A DNA stretch of 24,806 nucleotides, from the NCBI GenBank assembly GCA_900763245.1, contig CAAFJQ010000088.1, positions 1 to 24,806 on the forward strand, read 5' to 3'. The position numbers and the translations under genes are program-made. This stretch comes from Bacilli bacterium (lineage in GTDB: Bacteria > Bacillota_I > Bacilli_A > RFN20 > CAG-288). The notes beneath the pieces are model-generated. The model made no database searches, was not told the DNA's origin, and saw nothing but the letters and a program-made list of their open reading frames with translations. Numbering within the stretch: position 1 is the first letter of the stretch; each line of letters starts with the position of its first letter. This document shows, in pieces, positions 1 to 6,785 of the stretch.

Positions 1-187
1 AACATATTCAAGCAACAAATTGATGTCCGTAAATATAAATCAATAAAAAGTGGAAGAACTAAAAATCCGCACAAAAGAAATTAGAAACGCAGAAAACAAT
101 CTCTAAAATAATTTAGGGTTTCAGGATTTGATTCAGAAGGTTTCTCTTCACAGAAAGCAAAATTTTTATATCAGTTTTCCAGCCTCA

Positions 188-1480
188 TCAGAACACGTAA
201 TCGAGCTCGGATTCAACACACCACGTCGGGTTGATTTCAATGCTGATCGCACTCAGATCAAACTTGTTTTTCAGTTTCTTGGCAAGGTTCGTTTTGATTT
301 GGGAAAGAATATCATCAGCACTTCTTTTCTTGATTTCATCAAACAAAGAACAGACAAGACCATTTCTGTTTTTTACCATTGTCGGTGCTTCCATCTTGGC
401 TAAGGCATCACAATCAAAACAGAGAGAATTCTCTTTTATCATCGTCTGATAGACGTTCAAATGGATATGATAATAAGAGCCAGAATAATGGAGTTTGATT
501 GCACTGTTTGATTTTGTAGTGAAATATTCATAGTATCCTTGTTCAAACGCATTCTCTTCCAAATAGGAGACGATGAACTGGATTGCGTTTTCTTTGCTTG
601 GATCAGCTATGAATCTATCATAGTCTTTATCTGATTTGCTCTCTTTATCATTGCCATTGAGAAGGGGAATCAGTTTATTGATGACCTCCTCTTCTTTTTC
701 TCCCTGTGATTCTTTGATGATTGCAATCATTCTCACAAAATCAATAGAAGAGTAAATGAAGTCATGATCACGATAGATCAGATTGTTTTCACGAAGGAAA
801 ACAAGCGCAGCAATGATTGCAATCTCATCATTGTAATTGACGTAAGGTTTCTTTGTCACAATTGTATAGAGGAGCTTTATAGCATAGTATTCAAAAGAAG
901 CATCCTCTTCTTTTTTCAATGCACATTCCTCATAGACAGATTCCAACAAGTCATAATCTTTGAATTCACCGAAATCTTCAGGAAGATTGATTGTCTTTCT
1001 CAGCTCTTTGATTTCATCATCGATCATGAAGAAATAAGCTCTGTTATAAAACTCACAGCGATGAACACGTGCTTTGCTTTTCTCTTTTGATAAAGAAGAA
1101 AACACTTCTTTAAAACCATCCCACGGAATCTCTTCTTCTCTAATGGAATAAAGTTTCTCTAATTGAAGAAGGATATCGTGATCGATCCATTCTGTCATCT
1201 GCTTTACTTTGATCTGTTTATATGCTTCCTGTGCAATCTCAGGATTGTATTTCAATGAAAGCAATAGAAGAAGATTGATGTCATAGAAGGGAAGGTATTC
1301 GATTTCAATGTAAGGGACTCTGTCTTTGCTTAGATATGAAGACATCGCTTCGATTTCATCTTTGACTTCTTTATCATCAAAACAAAACAGCTCTTTGATA
1401 TCAAACAAAGAGATATAAAGTCCGGTCTTCTCTAAAGCGATGTCGTGATCGACATATGCATATTTGAAAGTGAATGTCAT
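188..1480 (-). CDS. Hypothetical protein, 430 aa, no recognised family
   Basis: I do not recognise this protein. It is a complete 430-residue frame with a good start: an AAGGAAAGGA ribosome binding site lies about nine bases before the ATG, and the gene ends in tandem TGA TGA stops. There is no signal peptide or clear membrane segment, so it is probably cytosolic. It is acidic and rich in Glu, Lys, Tyr and aromatic residues, with predicted helices through residues 40-270. The last 90 residues differ, with a CxxC-like pair (LCFDCD) near residue 346 and a probable strand region ending in NPTWCVESELDYVF. It stands alone downstream of a terminator at 1604-1625, so it probably has its own promoter in 1481-1600, although I see no convincing -35/-10 pair there. 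I saw no evidence of transfer; its composition matches its neighbours. Confidence 0.8.
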   Translation of the reverse strand: MTFTFKYAYVDHDIALEKTGLYISLFDIKELFCFDDKEVKDEIEAMSSYLSKDRVPYIEIEYLPFYDINLLLLLSLKYNPEIAQEAYKQIKVKQMTEWIDHDILLQLEKLYSIREEEIPWDGFKEVFSSLSKEKSKARVHRCEFYNRAYFFMIDDEIKELRKTINLPEDFGEFKDYDLLESVYEECALKKEEDASFEYYAIKLLYTIVTKKPYVNYNDEIAIIAALVFLRENNLIYRDHDFIYSSIDFVRMIAIIKESQGEKEEEVINKLIPLLNGNDKESKSDKDYDRFIADPSKENAIQFIVSYLEENAFEQGYYEYFTTKSNSAIKLHYSGSYYHIHLNVYQTMIKENSLCFDCDALAKMEAPTMVKNRNGLVCSLFDEIKKRSADDILSQIKTNLAKKLKNKFDLSAISIEINPTWCVESELDYVF

Positions 1481-1603
1481 GATACGGATTCCTTTCCTTC
1501 TAAAGAATATATCTTCTGAATTATTTACTGCTTATAGTCTACCTTAAAACAATCGAAAACAAAACAAAAAGACTACATTCCGGTCTTATCTTGCCAATAA
1601 AAA

Positions 1604-1625
1604 GAGCTCCGCATCAACGGAACTC
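1604..1625 (-). terminator. Intrinsic terminator after the DUF1294-like gene
   Basis: On the minus strand this forms an 8-bp stem, GAGTTCCG pairing with CGGAGCTC (one G-U wobble), with a 6-base loop. It is followed at once by TTTTTATT at 1596-1603. It begins 15 bases past the stop of the gene ending at 1640, which is the usual place for a rho-independent terminator. Confidence 0.75.
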
Positions 1626-1639
1626 CATATATCGAATGA

Positions 1640-1957
1640 TTATGATGCAGTCGTATAAGAGATGATCTTGAAATAGCTAAGAAGAAAGACGATCAGTATT
1701 TCAATAACCATAGAAGCGATTGCAGCAAGTAGAATGGCTCTTTTATGATTCTTGTCTTCCAACTGGATTTCCTTGGAAAGAGAATAGGCTAGTAGTACGC
1801 CAGGTCCTCCTAAGATACAGGCAGATAGAACAAGTTCACTCCAGGAGATGCTTTTTCCATCGCCACGGACACCTTTGACAAAAGCAAAGCTGACCATGAT
1901 TCCGGATAAGAAGCCGAGAAGAATGATTAAGAACACCCAATAAAATTGTATTTGCAT
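1640..1957 (-). CDS. Small integral membrane protein, DUF1294-like
   Basis: This is a 105-residue protein with three likely membrane segments at about residues 5-27, 41-60 and 74-97. The stretch around residues 38-62 (SWSELVLSACILGGPGVLLAY) resembles the DUF1294 signature, in which a short helix leads into GG-x-x-G and a second membrane span. The histidine and lysine cluster after it (EDKNHKRA) also fits that family. No biochemical role is known for DUF1294. The start is not well supported: there is no Shine-Dalgarno sequence before the ATG, and only 16 bases separate it from the hairpin that ends the mgl operon. Expression may rely on read-through of that hairpin. A terminator follows at 1604-1625. 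The family call is tentative; the membrane nature is clear. Confidence 0.65.
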   Translation of the reverse strand: MQIQFYWVFLIILLGFLSGIMVSFAFVKGVRGDGKSISWSELVLSACILGGPGVLLAYSLSKEIQLEDKNHKRAILLAAIASMVIEILIVFLLSYFKIISYTTAS

Positions 1958-1973
1958 GATAGTTGATAATGAA

Positions 1974-2008
1974 AGAGAAGCTTCGGCGTAGACATCCGAA
2001 GCTTCTCT
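1974..2008 (-). terminator. Strong hairpin terminator of the mglBAC operon
   Basis: A perfect 13-bp inverted repeat (arms 1974-1986 and 1996-2008, AGAGAAGCTTCGG and its complement) has a 9-base loop and starts 12 bases past the mglC stop. On the transcribed minus strand the stem is followed by TTTCATTAT, a short and imperfect U tract, so termination may be incomplete. The next ATG is only 16 bases further on. The plus-strand side also has a T run, so the element could act in both directions. Confidence 0.75.
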
Positions 2009-2019
2009 CTTTTTCTGAT

Positions 2020-3723
2020 TTATTTCTTCTTAAGATACTTGACGCAGTCAAGTGTGACAGCGGCAAGAATAATAACACCTTTAATAGCAAGCTGGAAGTT
2101 TGCATCGGTGATACCGACCATAGGAAGAACGACAACAATAGCCTGGAAGATGAGGGCACCAATGACGATACCGCTGATCTTACCAACACCGCCGGAGAAG
2201 GAAACACCGCCAACGACGCAGGCTGCGATAGCATCGGCTTCCATACCCTGACCGGTCTGAGCTCTGACGTTACCAGTGTAGATACCGTACATGCTGCCGC
2301 CGATACCATAATAGATACCAGCGAGGATGAAGACCATCATTGTGACCTTGAAGACGTTGATGCCGGAGACGGCAGCAGCTTCTGCATTTCCGCCGACAGC
2401 GAACATATTCTTACCGAACTTTGTCTTATTCCAGATGAACCACATGATCGCAATACCGATTGCGGCCCAGATGATCATGATTGGGAAGTCTCCGCTTCCA
2501 AGTCCCTTACCAGAGACGATAGCTGTGACAGTCGGATCAGGAGCACCGGTGAAGGAGTTGCCTGTGATACCGGCCATGATACCGAATGTGAAGAGCTGTG
2601 TGGCAAGAGTGGAAATGAACGGATGCATCTTGAACTTTGCAGTGAAGAAACCTGCAGTACCGGAGATGAGGCAGCAGGCGAAGATGGAGAGGAGGAATGC
2701 AAAGACAACACGAACACCTAAAGGCAAAGCAGTGAAGTTGGGTGATTTGCCGAAGAATGTAATACCTGTTTCACCGGTTGTCGTAACAAGCATACCTGTG
2801 AAGACTGAAGCCATACCGACAAGACGTCCGATACTCAAGTCTGTACCGGCTAAGACGATAAGTCCGCCAACACCTAAGGCTAAGAAGATCTTCGGGGAGA
2901 CCTGGTTGAGAATAAGAAGGATGTTGTCCCAGTTGAATAAGAAGTCTTTTGTCTGAATGGCATAGACGATTGTTGCGACAATCATCAAGACAAGAATAGT
3001 AAGATAAAGACCGTTCTTTAAGAAGAAGTCCTTCAGATTGAAACCATAGGAATAGTTTTCGAACTTCTGTTCATAGGCATACTTGATAGGAAGCTTCTTG
3101 TTGTTGGCTCTTTCCATGAATGCATACTTGTTAAGGTACAAAGCATGATTGCTTTCCTTAGCAGCATCCTTGACATCATTGAATGCGACAAGAGCATCGT
3201 TGCACTTCTGATGATAGATGGAATCGACTTCCTTCAGCTGAAGTCTGCGTCTCTTCTGCTCATCGGCCAATCTGTCTTCCGGAAGAGGTTCGCTTTCGAA
3301 CTTTTCCTTCAGTTCAGCAAGGGAAGCATTTCTTTCTTCCAAATAGGTAGCAAGCTTCTGCTGATATTCAATCTTAGCAGCGGCAATCTTTTCTTTGCCG
3401 GCTGCTTTATCAGCAGCGATAAGCGGTTTATAGCTTTCTTCGATGAAATTGATTGCATCTGTGACCTTAACATAAAGCTGTTCTTTGTTTTGTTCTTTGA
3501 CAGCTGTTGCAGCAGCAATCTGTTTCTTGTCATTTGCAATAAGCTTTTCTCTTGTTTCAGGATCGAGCTGGTGGTTGCGCTTCAAGTTGCTGATTTCGTT
3601 CTTCAGGCCTTCAATCTTTGTTACACCATCAAGGCGTAAGGCATCGATTTCTGATAATATCTTTTCAATCTCAGGAATGAATGCATTCTCAGAATCGAGA
3701 ACATTTTGATTCAATTGTTCCAT
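2020..3723 (-). CDS. mglC: Galactose/methyl-galactoside ABC transporter permease MglC with a long N-terminal extension
   Basis: This is the membrane subunit of the galactose/methyl-galactoside importer. From about residue 235 to the end it matches MglC closely. The matching blocks are GVGGLIVLAGTDLSIGR near 284-300, then WNKTKFGKNMFAVGGNAEAA, DAIAACVVGGVSFSGGVG, and the C-terminal AIKGVIILAAVTLDCVKYLKKK region. The protein is 567 residues against roughly 336 for E. coli MglC. The difference is a 230-residue hydrophilic N-terminus, rich in Lys, Glu, Ala and Gln, with helical and coiled-coil character and no membrane segment; the first span begins near residue 239. The start is well supported by GAGAGGGG about nine bases before the ATG, overlapping the mglA stop. 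I saw no internal start with a ribosome binding site near the canonical position. The extension should be cytoplasmic, next to MglA; its function is unknown. Confidence 0.93.
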   Translation of the reverse strand: MEQLNQNVLDSENAFIPEIEKILSEIDALRLDGVTKIEGLKNEISNLKRNHQLDPETREKLIANDKKQIAAATAVKEQNKEQLYVKVTDAINFIEESYKPLIAADKAAGKEKIAAAKIEYQQKLATYLEERNASLAELKEKFESEPLPEDRLADEQKRRRLQLKEVDSIYHQKCNDALVAFNDVKDAAKESNHALYLNKYAFMERANNKKLPIKYAYEQKFENYSYGFNLKDFFLKNGLYLTILVLMIVATIVYAIQTKDFLFNWDNILLILNQVSPKIFLALGVGGLIVLAGTDLSIGRLVGMASVFTGMLVTTTGETGITFFGKSPNFTALPLGVRVVFAFLLSIFACCLISGTAGFFTAKFKMHPFISTLATQLFTFGIMAGITGNSFTGAPDPTVTAIVSGKGLGSGDFPIMIIWAAIGIAIMWFIWNKTKFGKNMFAVGGNAEAAAVSGINVFKVTMMVFILAGIYYGIGGSMYGIYTGNVRAQTGQGMEADAIAACVVGGVSFSGGVGKISGIVIGALIFQAIVVVLPMVGITDANFQLAIKGVIILAAVTLDCVKYLKKK

Positions 3724-3739
3724 TTTGATTAACCCCTCT

Positions 3740-5233
3740 CTATAAGTATTTTGCAGACAATCTCAGAAGCTCTTCCTGATTTGTCTCTTTCGTATTGACA
3801 ACACCGGAAAGATGATAGTTGCTCATGACAGCGATTCTGTTTGTAATACCGAGAATCTCAGGCATTTCGCTGGAGACAACGATACAGGTCTTGCCCTTCT
3901 TTGCCAGATTGAGAATCAACTGATAGATTTCATATTTGGCGCCGACATCAATACCTCTGGTCGGCTCATCAAGAAGGAAAACATCCGGATCGCGTTCAAG
4001 CCATTTTCCGATGATGACTTTCTGCTGGTTGCCGCCGCTGAGAGCGGAAATCATATCATTAGGACCCATGCATTTCGTATGCATCAGACTGATTTCACGG
4101 ATAGTGGCTTCTTTCATCTTGGCGTCATCCAAGAAACCGAACGTCTTATACTTATCCAAGTTTGTAATGGTTGTGTTGAAAGTCAATGTGCCTTTCATGA
4201 ACATACCATTCGCTTTTCTTTCTTCTGTGACGAAAGCGAAGTTGTATTCCATAGCATCCTTAGGGGATGAAAGGAAGATCTGCTTTCCATTATAGAAGAT
4301 CTTTCCGGTCTTGATTGTTCTCATACCGAAGAGACATTCAAGCAATTCACTTCTACCTGCACCGACAAGGCCGTAAATACCGAAGATTTCACCTTTGCGG
4401 ACAGAGAAGTTGATATCGCGAAGCAGCGGAGCATACATGGAAGAAAGATTTTCGATACGAAGAACTTCCTCGCCAGGAGTATTGTCCACCGGCGGGAAAC
4501 GCTGAGTAAGACTTCTTCCGACCATAGCGGAGATCAGTTCGTTCATGTTGGTTTCGCTGGTCTTCTTTGTCATAATCATTTCACCATCACGGAGGACGGA
4601 AACTTCATCGCAGATTTGGAAGATTTCATCCATCTTATGAGAAATGTAGACGAAGGAAACGCCCCGTTCTCTAAGTTCATTGACAATCTTGAAGAGCTTT
4701 TTGACTTCAGGCTCTGTCAAGGAAGAAGTAGGTTCATCCAAAACAATGATTTTGGAATTGTAAGAGACGGCTCTTGCAATTTCGACCATCTGTCTCTGAG
4801 AGACAGACATCGTTCTCATCTTCTGCTTCGGATTGACGTGGATGTCCAACATGGAAAAAAGACCTTTTGTCTCAAATAACATATAATTTTCGTCGACAAC
4901 ACCAAACTTGGTGCGATAGCGACCTAACCACATGTTATCAAGAACGGTTCTATCAAGACACTGGTTCAATTCCTGATGAACCATGGCAACACCATTTTCC
5001 AAAGCGTCTTTCGGATCCTGGAAGTCGACATGTCTTCCATCGAAGACAATGCTTCCGTCATCCTTACTATAGATACCGAAAAGGCATTTCATCATTGTAG
5101 ATTTACCGGCGCCGTTCTCACCCATAAGACCCATGACGGATCCTTTTTTGACGGTCAGATCAATATTCTTCAGAACATGGTTTTTTCCGAAGGATTTTGA
5201 AAGGCCGTGAATCTCTAAAATATTTTCTGACAT
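3740..5233 (-). CDS. mglA: Galactose/methyl-galactoside ABC transporter ATP-binding protein MglA
   Basis: This 497-residue double ATPase powers sugar import, and its length is normal for the family. The first domain has Walker A GENGAGKST at 38-46, a degenerate signature SVSQRQ near 143-148, and Walker B IIVLDEP at 162-168. The second domain has an atypical P-loop, GLVGAGRSE, at 288-296, in which the usual Lys is replaced by Arg, as is customary in the sugar CUT2 class. It also has LSGGNQQK at 398-405 and LLDEPTRGIDVG at 420-431. The start is fixed by the frame, but AGGAGG lies 15 bases upstream, which is long spacing. An 80-base gap with a stable hairpin separates it from mglB. mglC follows 16 bases after the stop. 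Confidence 0.96.
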   Translation of the reverse strand: MSENILEIHGLSKSFGKNHVLKNIDLTVKKGSVMGLMGENGAGKSTMMKCLFGIYSKDDGSIVFDGRHVDFQDPKDALENGVAMVHQELNQCLDRTVLDNMWLGRYRTKFGVVDENYMLFETKGLFSMLDIHVNPKQKMRTMSVSQRQMVEIARAVSYNSKIIVLDEPTSSLTEPEVKKLFKIVNELRERGVSFVYISHKMDEIFQICDEVSVLRDGEMIMTKKTSETNMNELISAMVGRSLTQRFPPVDNTPGEEVLRIENLSSMYAPLLRDINFSVRKGEIFGIYGLVGAGRSELLECLFGMRTIKTGKIFYNGKQIFLSSPKDAMEYNFAFVTEERKANGMFMKGTLTFNTTITNLDKYKTFGFLDDAKMKEATIREISLMHTKCMGPNDMISALSGGNQQKVIIGKWLERDPDVFLLDEPTRGIDVGAKYEIYQLILNLAKKGKTCIVVSSEMPEILGITNRIAVMSNYHLSGVVNTKETNQEELLRLSAKYL

Positions 5234-5267
5234 ATTTTTGATTCGGAACCTCCTGTTTTAATATAAA

Positions 5268-5297
5268 AGTAGGATGCTACTTTCATAGCACCCTACT
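5268..5297 (-). terminator. Intercistronic hairpin between mglB and mglA
   Basis: The minus-strand RNA folds into a 12-bp stem, AGTAGGGTGCTA with TAGCATCCTACT (one G-U pair), around a 6-base loop. It begins 16 bases after the mglB stop and is followed by TTTTATATT. This looks like a leaky terminator or a 3' stabilising stem. Such hairpins after binding-protein genes commonly raise the binding protein's level over the membrane components. The AGGAGG of mglA lies just beyond it. Confidence 0.7.
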
Positions 5298-5313
5298 ATG
5301 AAATCTTAGGGAT

Positions 5314-6429
5314 TTACTTCTTTAAAGCGTGATACCAATCTTTGATGATCTGGCCCTGAGCAGCGCCCTGACCGGCAGAACCGGAACCGACGAAGTAGGT
5401 CTTGGCCTTTCCGGAAAGATCAGCGACACCCTTGTTGTCGGAAGTCTTAGGCTGTCTGTTGAAGAAGACGACCGGTTTGTCTCCGGCAAGAGCCTGATAG
5501 GATTCCCAGTTGGCGTGAGTGATGACATTGAAAGCAAAACAATCATATGCTCCTGTCTTCATCTGAGTCTGAATTCTGTTCTGGAGGTCGGCATCATCAT
5601 TGCCATCGCCTTCGATAACATCAACTGTAAATCCTAACTGTGTAGCATAGTGAGGAAGAGCCTTTCTGTAGGTTTCCTTGATGAAGTTATCGTTTGCAGA
5701 ATAGGTAGCGACGAGCATCTTCTTGCCCTTGACAGCTTCATCAGCAGCGACATTGACATAGGCGCCAGGCTTTAAGCTATCGGCATTGCCGGCTGTGACA
5801 GCAGCAAACTTTGTCTGAACGACATGCTTGCTGATTTCATCGAGGTTGAGTTCAGCCTTTCCGCCATAGTTGGTGGAGATGACAGTTTCACTTCCCTTGA
5901 TGAGGTTGGTGAGAACAGTAGCAGCAGCAAGAGCCTGATCGTCACCGTTCTGAGAGACAGAACCGGCAAGTGTTCCGGCCTTGATCATGTCGCAAGCGGC
6001 AGAAAGAGCATCGAAACCGACGATAGGAGTCTTCTTGACTAAGCCAGTGGCGGCAGAAGCGGCAATTGCCATACCATCATTGTTGGAGATGATGAAATCG
6101 AGTTTGCCCTTGAACTTCTTTGCCCAAGTTTCGACTGTTTCCTTGGCAACCTGGTCATTCCAGGAACCGTTGTTGTCAGTGCAGGTCTTTCTTTCGAGTT
6201 CGACTGCCTTGAAACCGCCTTCCTTGGCGATTTCTTCCATGGCAGCAATGCAGCCTTTGGTACGATCTTCAGCTTCCGGGTTTCCGTCTTCGCCGACTAA
6301 GATGACATATCCAAGTTCACCATCAGCAATAGCGGTATCCCAGCCCCATTCAGTGGCAGTTGTTCCGCCGCAAGAAGCTAAAGAAGCAGCTAATCCGACT
6401 AACGACATAAGTGGAATAAGTTTTTTCAT
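5314..6429 (-). CDS. mglB: Galactose/glucose-binding lipoprotein MglB, circularly permuted
   Basis: This is the extracellular binding lipoprotein of the Mgl importer: 371 residues with a lipobox LASC giving lipidated Cys20. The domain order is rotated relative to E. coli MglB (recalled from memory). Residues 29-220 match E. coli ~132-305: GWD...VILVGEDGNPEAEDR at 29-56, W90, SNNDGMA 115-121, IVGFDAL 136-142, GTLAGSV 152-158 and VVQTKF near 203. Residues 238-370 match E. coli ~3-128: MLVATYSANDNF 238-249, PVVFFNRQP 319-327, YFVGSGSAGQGAAQGQIIKDW 345-365. Sugar contacts map as D247, N324, R56, W90, N117, D140 and Q160 for D14, N91, R158, W183, N211, D236 and N256; H152 is replaced by N50 and D154 by E52. 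The calcium loop is altered. Expression is probably controlled by the promoter near 6500. Confidence 0.93.
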   Translation of the reverse strand: MKKLIPLMSLVGLAASLASCGGTTATEWGWDTAIADGELGYVILVGEDGNPEAEDRTKGCIAAMEEIAKEGGFKAVELERKTCTDNNGSWNDQVAKETVETWAKKFKGKLDFIISNNDGMAIAASAATGLVKKTPIVGFDALSAACDMIKAGTLAGSVSQNGDDQALAAATVLTNLIKGSETVISTNYGGKAELNLDEISKHVVQTKFAAVTAGNADSLKPGAYVNVAADEAVKGKKMLVATYSANDNFIKETYRKALPHYATQLGFTVDVIEGDGNDDADLQNRIQTQMKTGAYDCFAFNVITHANWESYQALAGDKPVVFFNRQPKTSDNKGVADLSGKAKTYFVGSGSAGQGAAQGQIIKDWYHALKK

Positions 6430-6464
6430 AATAAAGTGTTTCCCCCTTTTATTCCTGGTTGTTT

Positions 6465-6496
6465 CTTATCGCTGTACAAACGACTATTTCGATAAG
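6465..6496. repeat. Inverted repeat in the mgl leader
   Basis: CTTATCG (6465-6471) and CGATAAG (6490-6496) form a 7-bp inverted repeat around 18 bases. If transcription starts near 6497, the mglB mRNA would begin with this stem. It could equally be a pair of protein half-sites. Function is inferred only from position. Confidence 0.4.
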
Positions 6497-6504
6497 CGCT
6501 TTCA
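6491..6504 (-). promoter_or_regulatory. Candidate CcpA cre box
   Basis: The minus strand reads TGAAAGCGCTTATC, which fits the catabolite-responsive element consensus at about 12 of 14 positions, including the TGAAAGCG core. It overlaps the proposed -10 and start point of the mgl operon, a position where CcpA binding represses. This is a normal control for a secondary sugar importer in Bacillota. Confidence 0.6.
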
Positions 6505-6532
6505 TCTTAACGTATTGTGAAAATTTAAAGAA
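6504..6532 (-). promoter_or_regulatory. Candidate mgl operon promoter
   Basis: TAAGAT (complement of 6504-6509) is a plausible -10 with a 17-base spacer to TTCTTT (complement of 6527-6532), a poor -35. A weak -35 next to the direct repeats at 6543-6569 is what an activator-dependent promoter would look like. It is a tentative assignment; no stronger pair is visible. Confidence 0.3.
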
Positions 6533-6542
6533 TGGAAAAAAA

Positions 6543-6569
6543 TACACACTTTTTAGAATTTTCTACACA
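6543..6569 (-). promoter_or_regulatory. Direct repeat TGTGTA with 21-bp period, candidate YesN operator
   Basis: The minus strand carries TGTGTA twice (complements of 6543-6548 and 6564-6569), starting 21 bases apart, exactly two helical turns. It lies just upstream of the proposed mgl -35. AraC-type regulators commonly bind tandem direct repeats with this period, and a YesN-like AraC-type response regulator is encoded upstream. The AT-rich background makes chance repeats possible. Confidence 0.35.
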
Positions 6570-6702
6570 AGAGCTTAAATGTAGAGATTTTTTTAAGATT
6601 TTTCAAAAATTTTAAACATAGATAGCAATTTTTGATTATTATCCCACCATAATATTAATGATGATTAGGATAAAGAATGGATTCTTCTATATATAAATGG
6701 AA

Positions 6703-6736
6703 AAGGCTTTCCTTCTTTTTCAGGAAGAAAAGCCTT
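6703..6736 (-). terminator. Intrinsic terminator of the sensor operon
   Basis: The arms at 6703-6715 and 6723-6736 form a stem of about 13 bp, AAGGCTTTTCTTC with GAAGGAAAGCCTT, around a short A-rich loop. The one mismatch position is a G-U wobble on the minus strand but a C-A clash on the plus strand, so it is built for minus-strand RNA. TTTTCCATTT follows. It lies 50 bases past the stop of the gene ending at 6786 and separates that operon from mglBAC. Confidence 0.75.
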
Positions 6737-6785
6737 CATTTTTGTTTTCGAATATTAGGTCAAACGCGCACGCAACGACCAAATT

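Larger units (their letters stand above)
6430..6702 (-). promoter_or_regulatory. mgl operon upstream regulatory region
   Basis: This gene-free, very AT-rich stretch lies between the terminator at 6703-6736 and mglB. It holds the possible activator repeats, -35/-10, cre box and leader inverted repeat listed separately. A GGGGGA ribosome binding site lies about 11 bases before the mglB ATG. I see no coding frame of note and no riboswitch-like conserved structure. The 110 bases furthest from mglB (about 6590-6700) contain only A/T runs and nothing I can name. Confidence 0.6.

Noticed and set aside
103..116. CTAAA/TTTAG hairpin after the 430-residue gene
   Set aside because: Only five A/T-rich pairs and no T run, so it is too weak to call a terminator. 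I see nothing else in 1-187.
128..403. 91-residue plus-strand open frame near the left end
   Set aside because: It overlaps the 3' end of the well-supported minus-strand gene at 188-1480, has no ribosome binding site, and shows no recognisable content.
1963..2721. 252-residue open frame on the plus strand
   Set aside because: It lies wholly antisense to mglC, which has unmistakable family motifs. The translation is a low-complexity Asp/Thr/Ser shadow.
5314..6429. The swapped motif order in MglB as a frameshift, truncation or assembly artefact
   Set aside because: The gene has an intact signal peptide with lipobox, one continuous frame, a normal stop, and its lobes join without missing or duplicated parts, which a random misassembly would not give.
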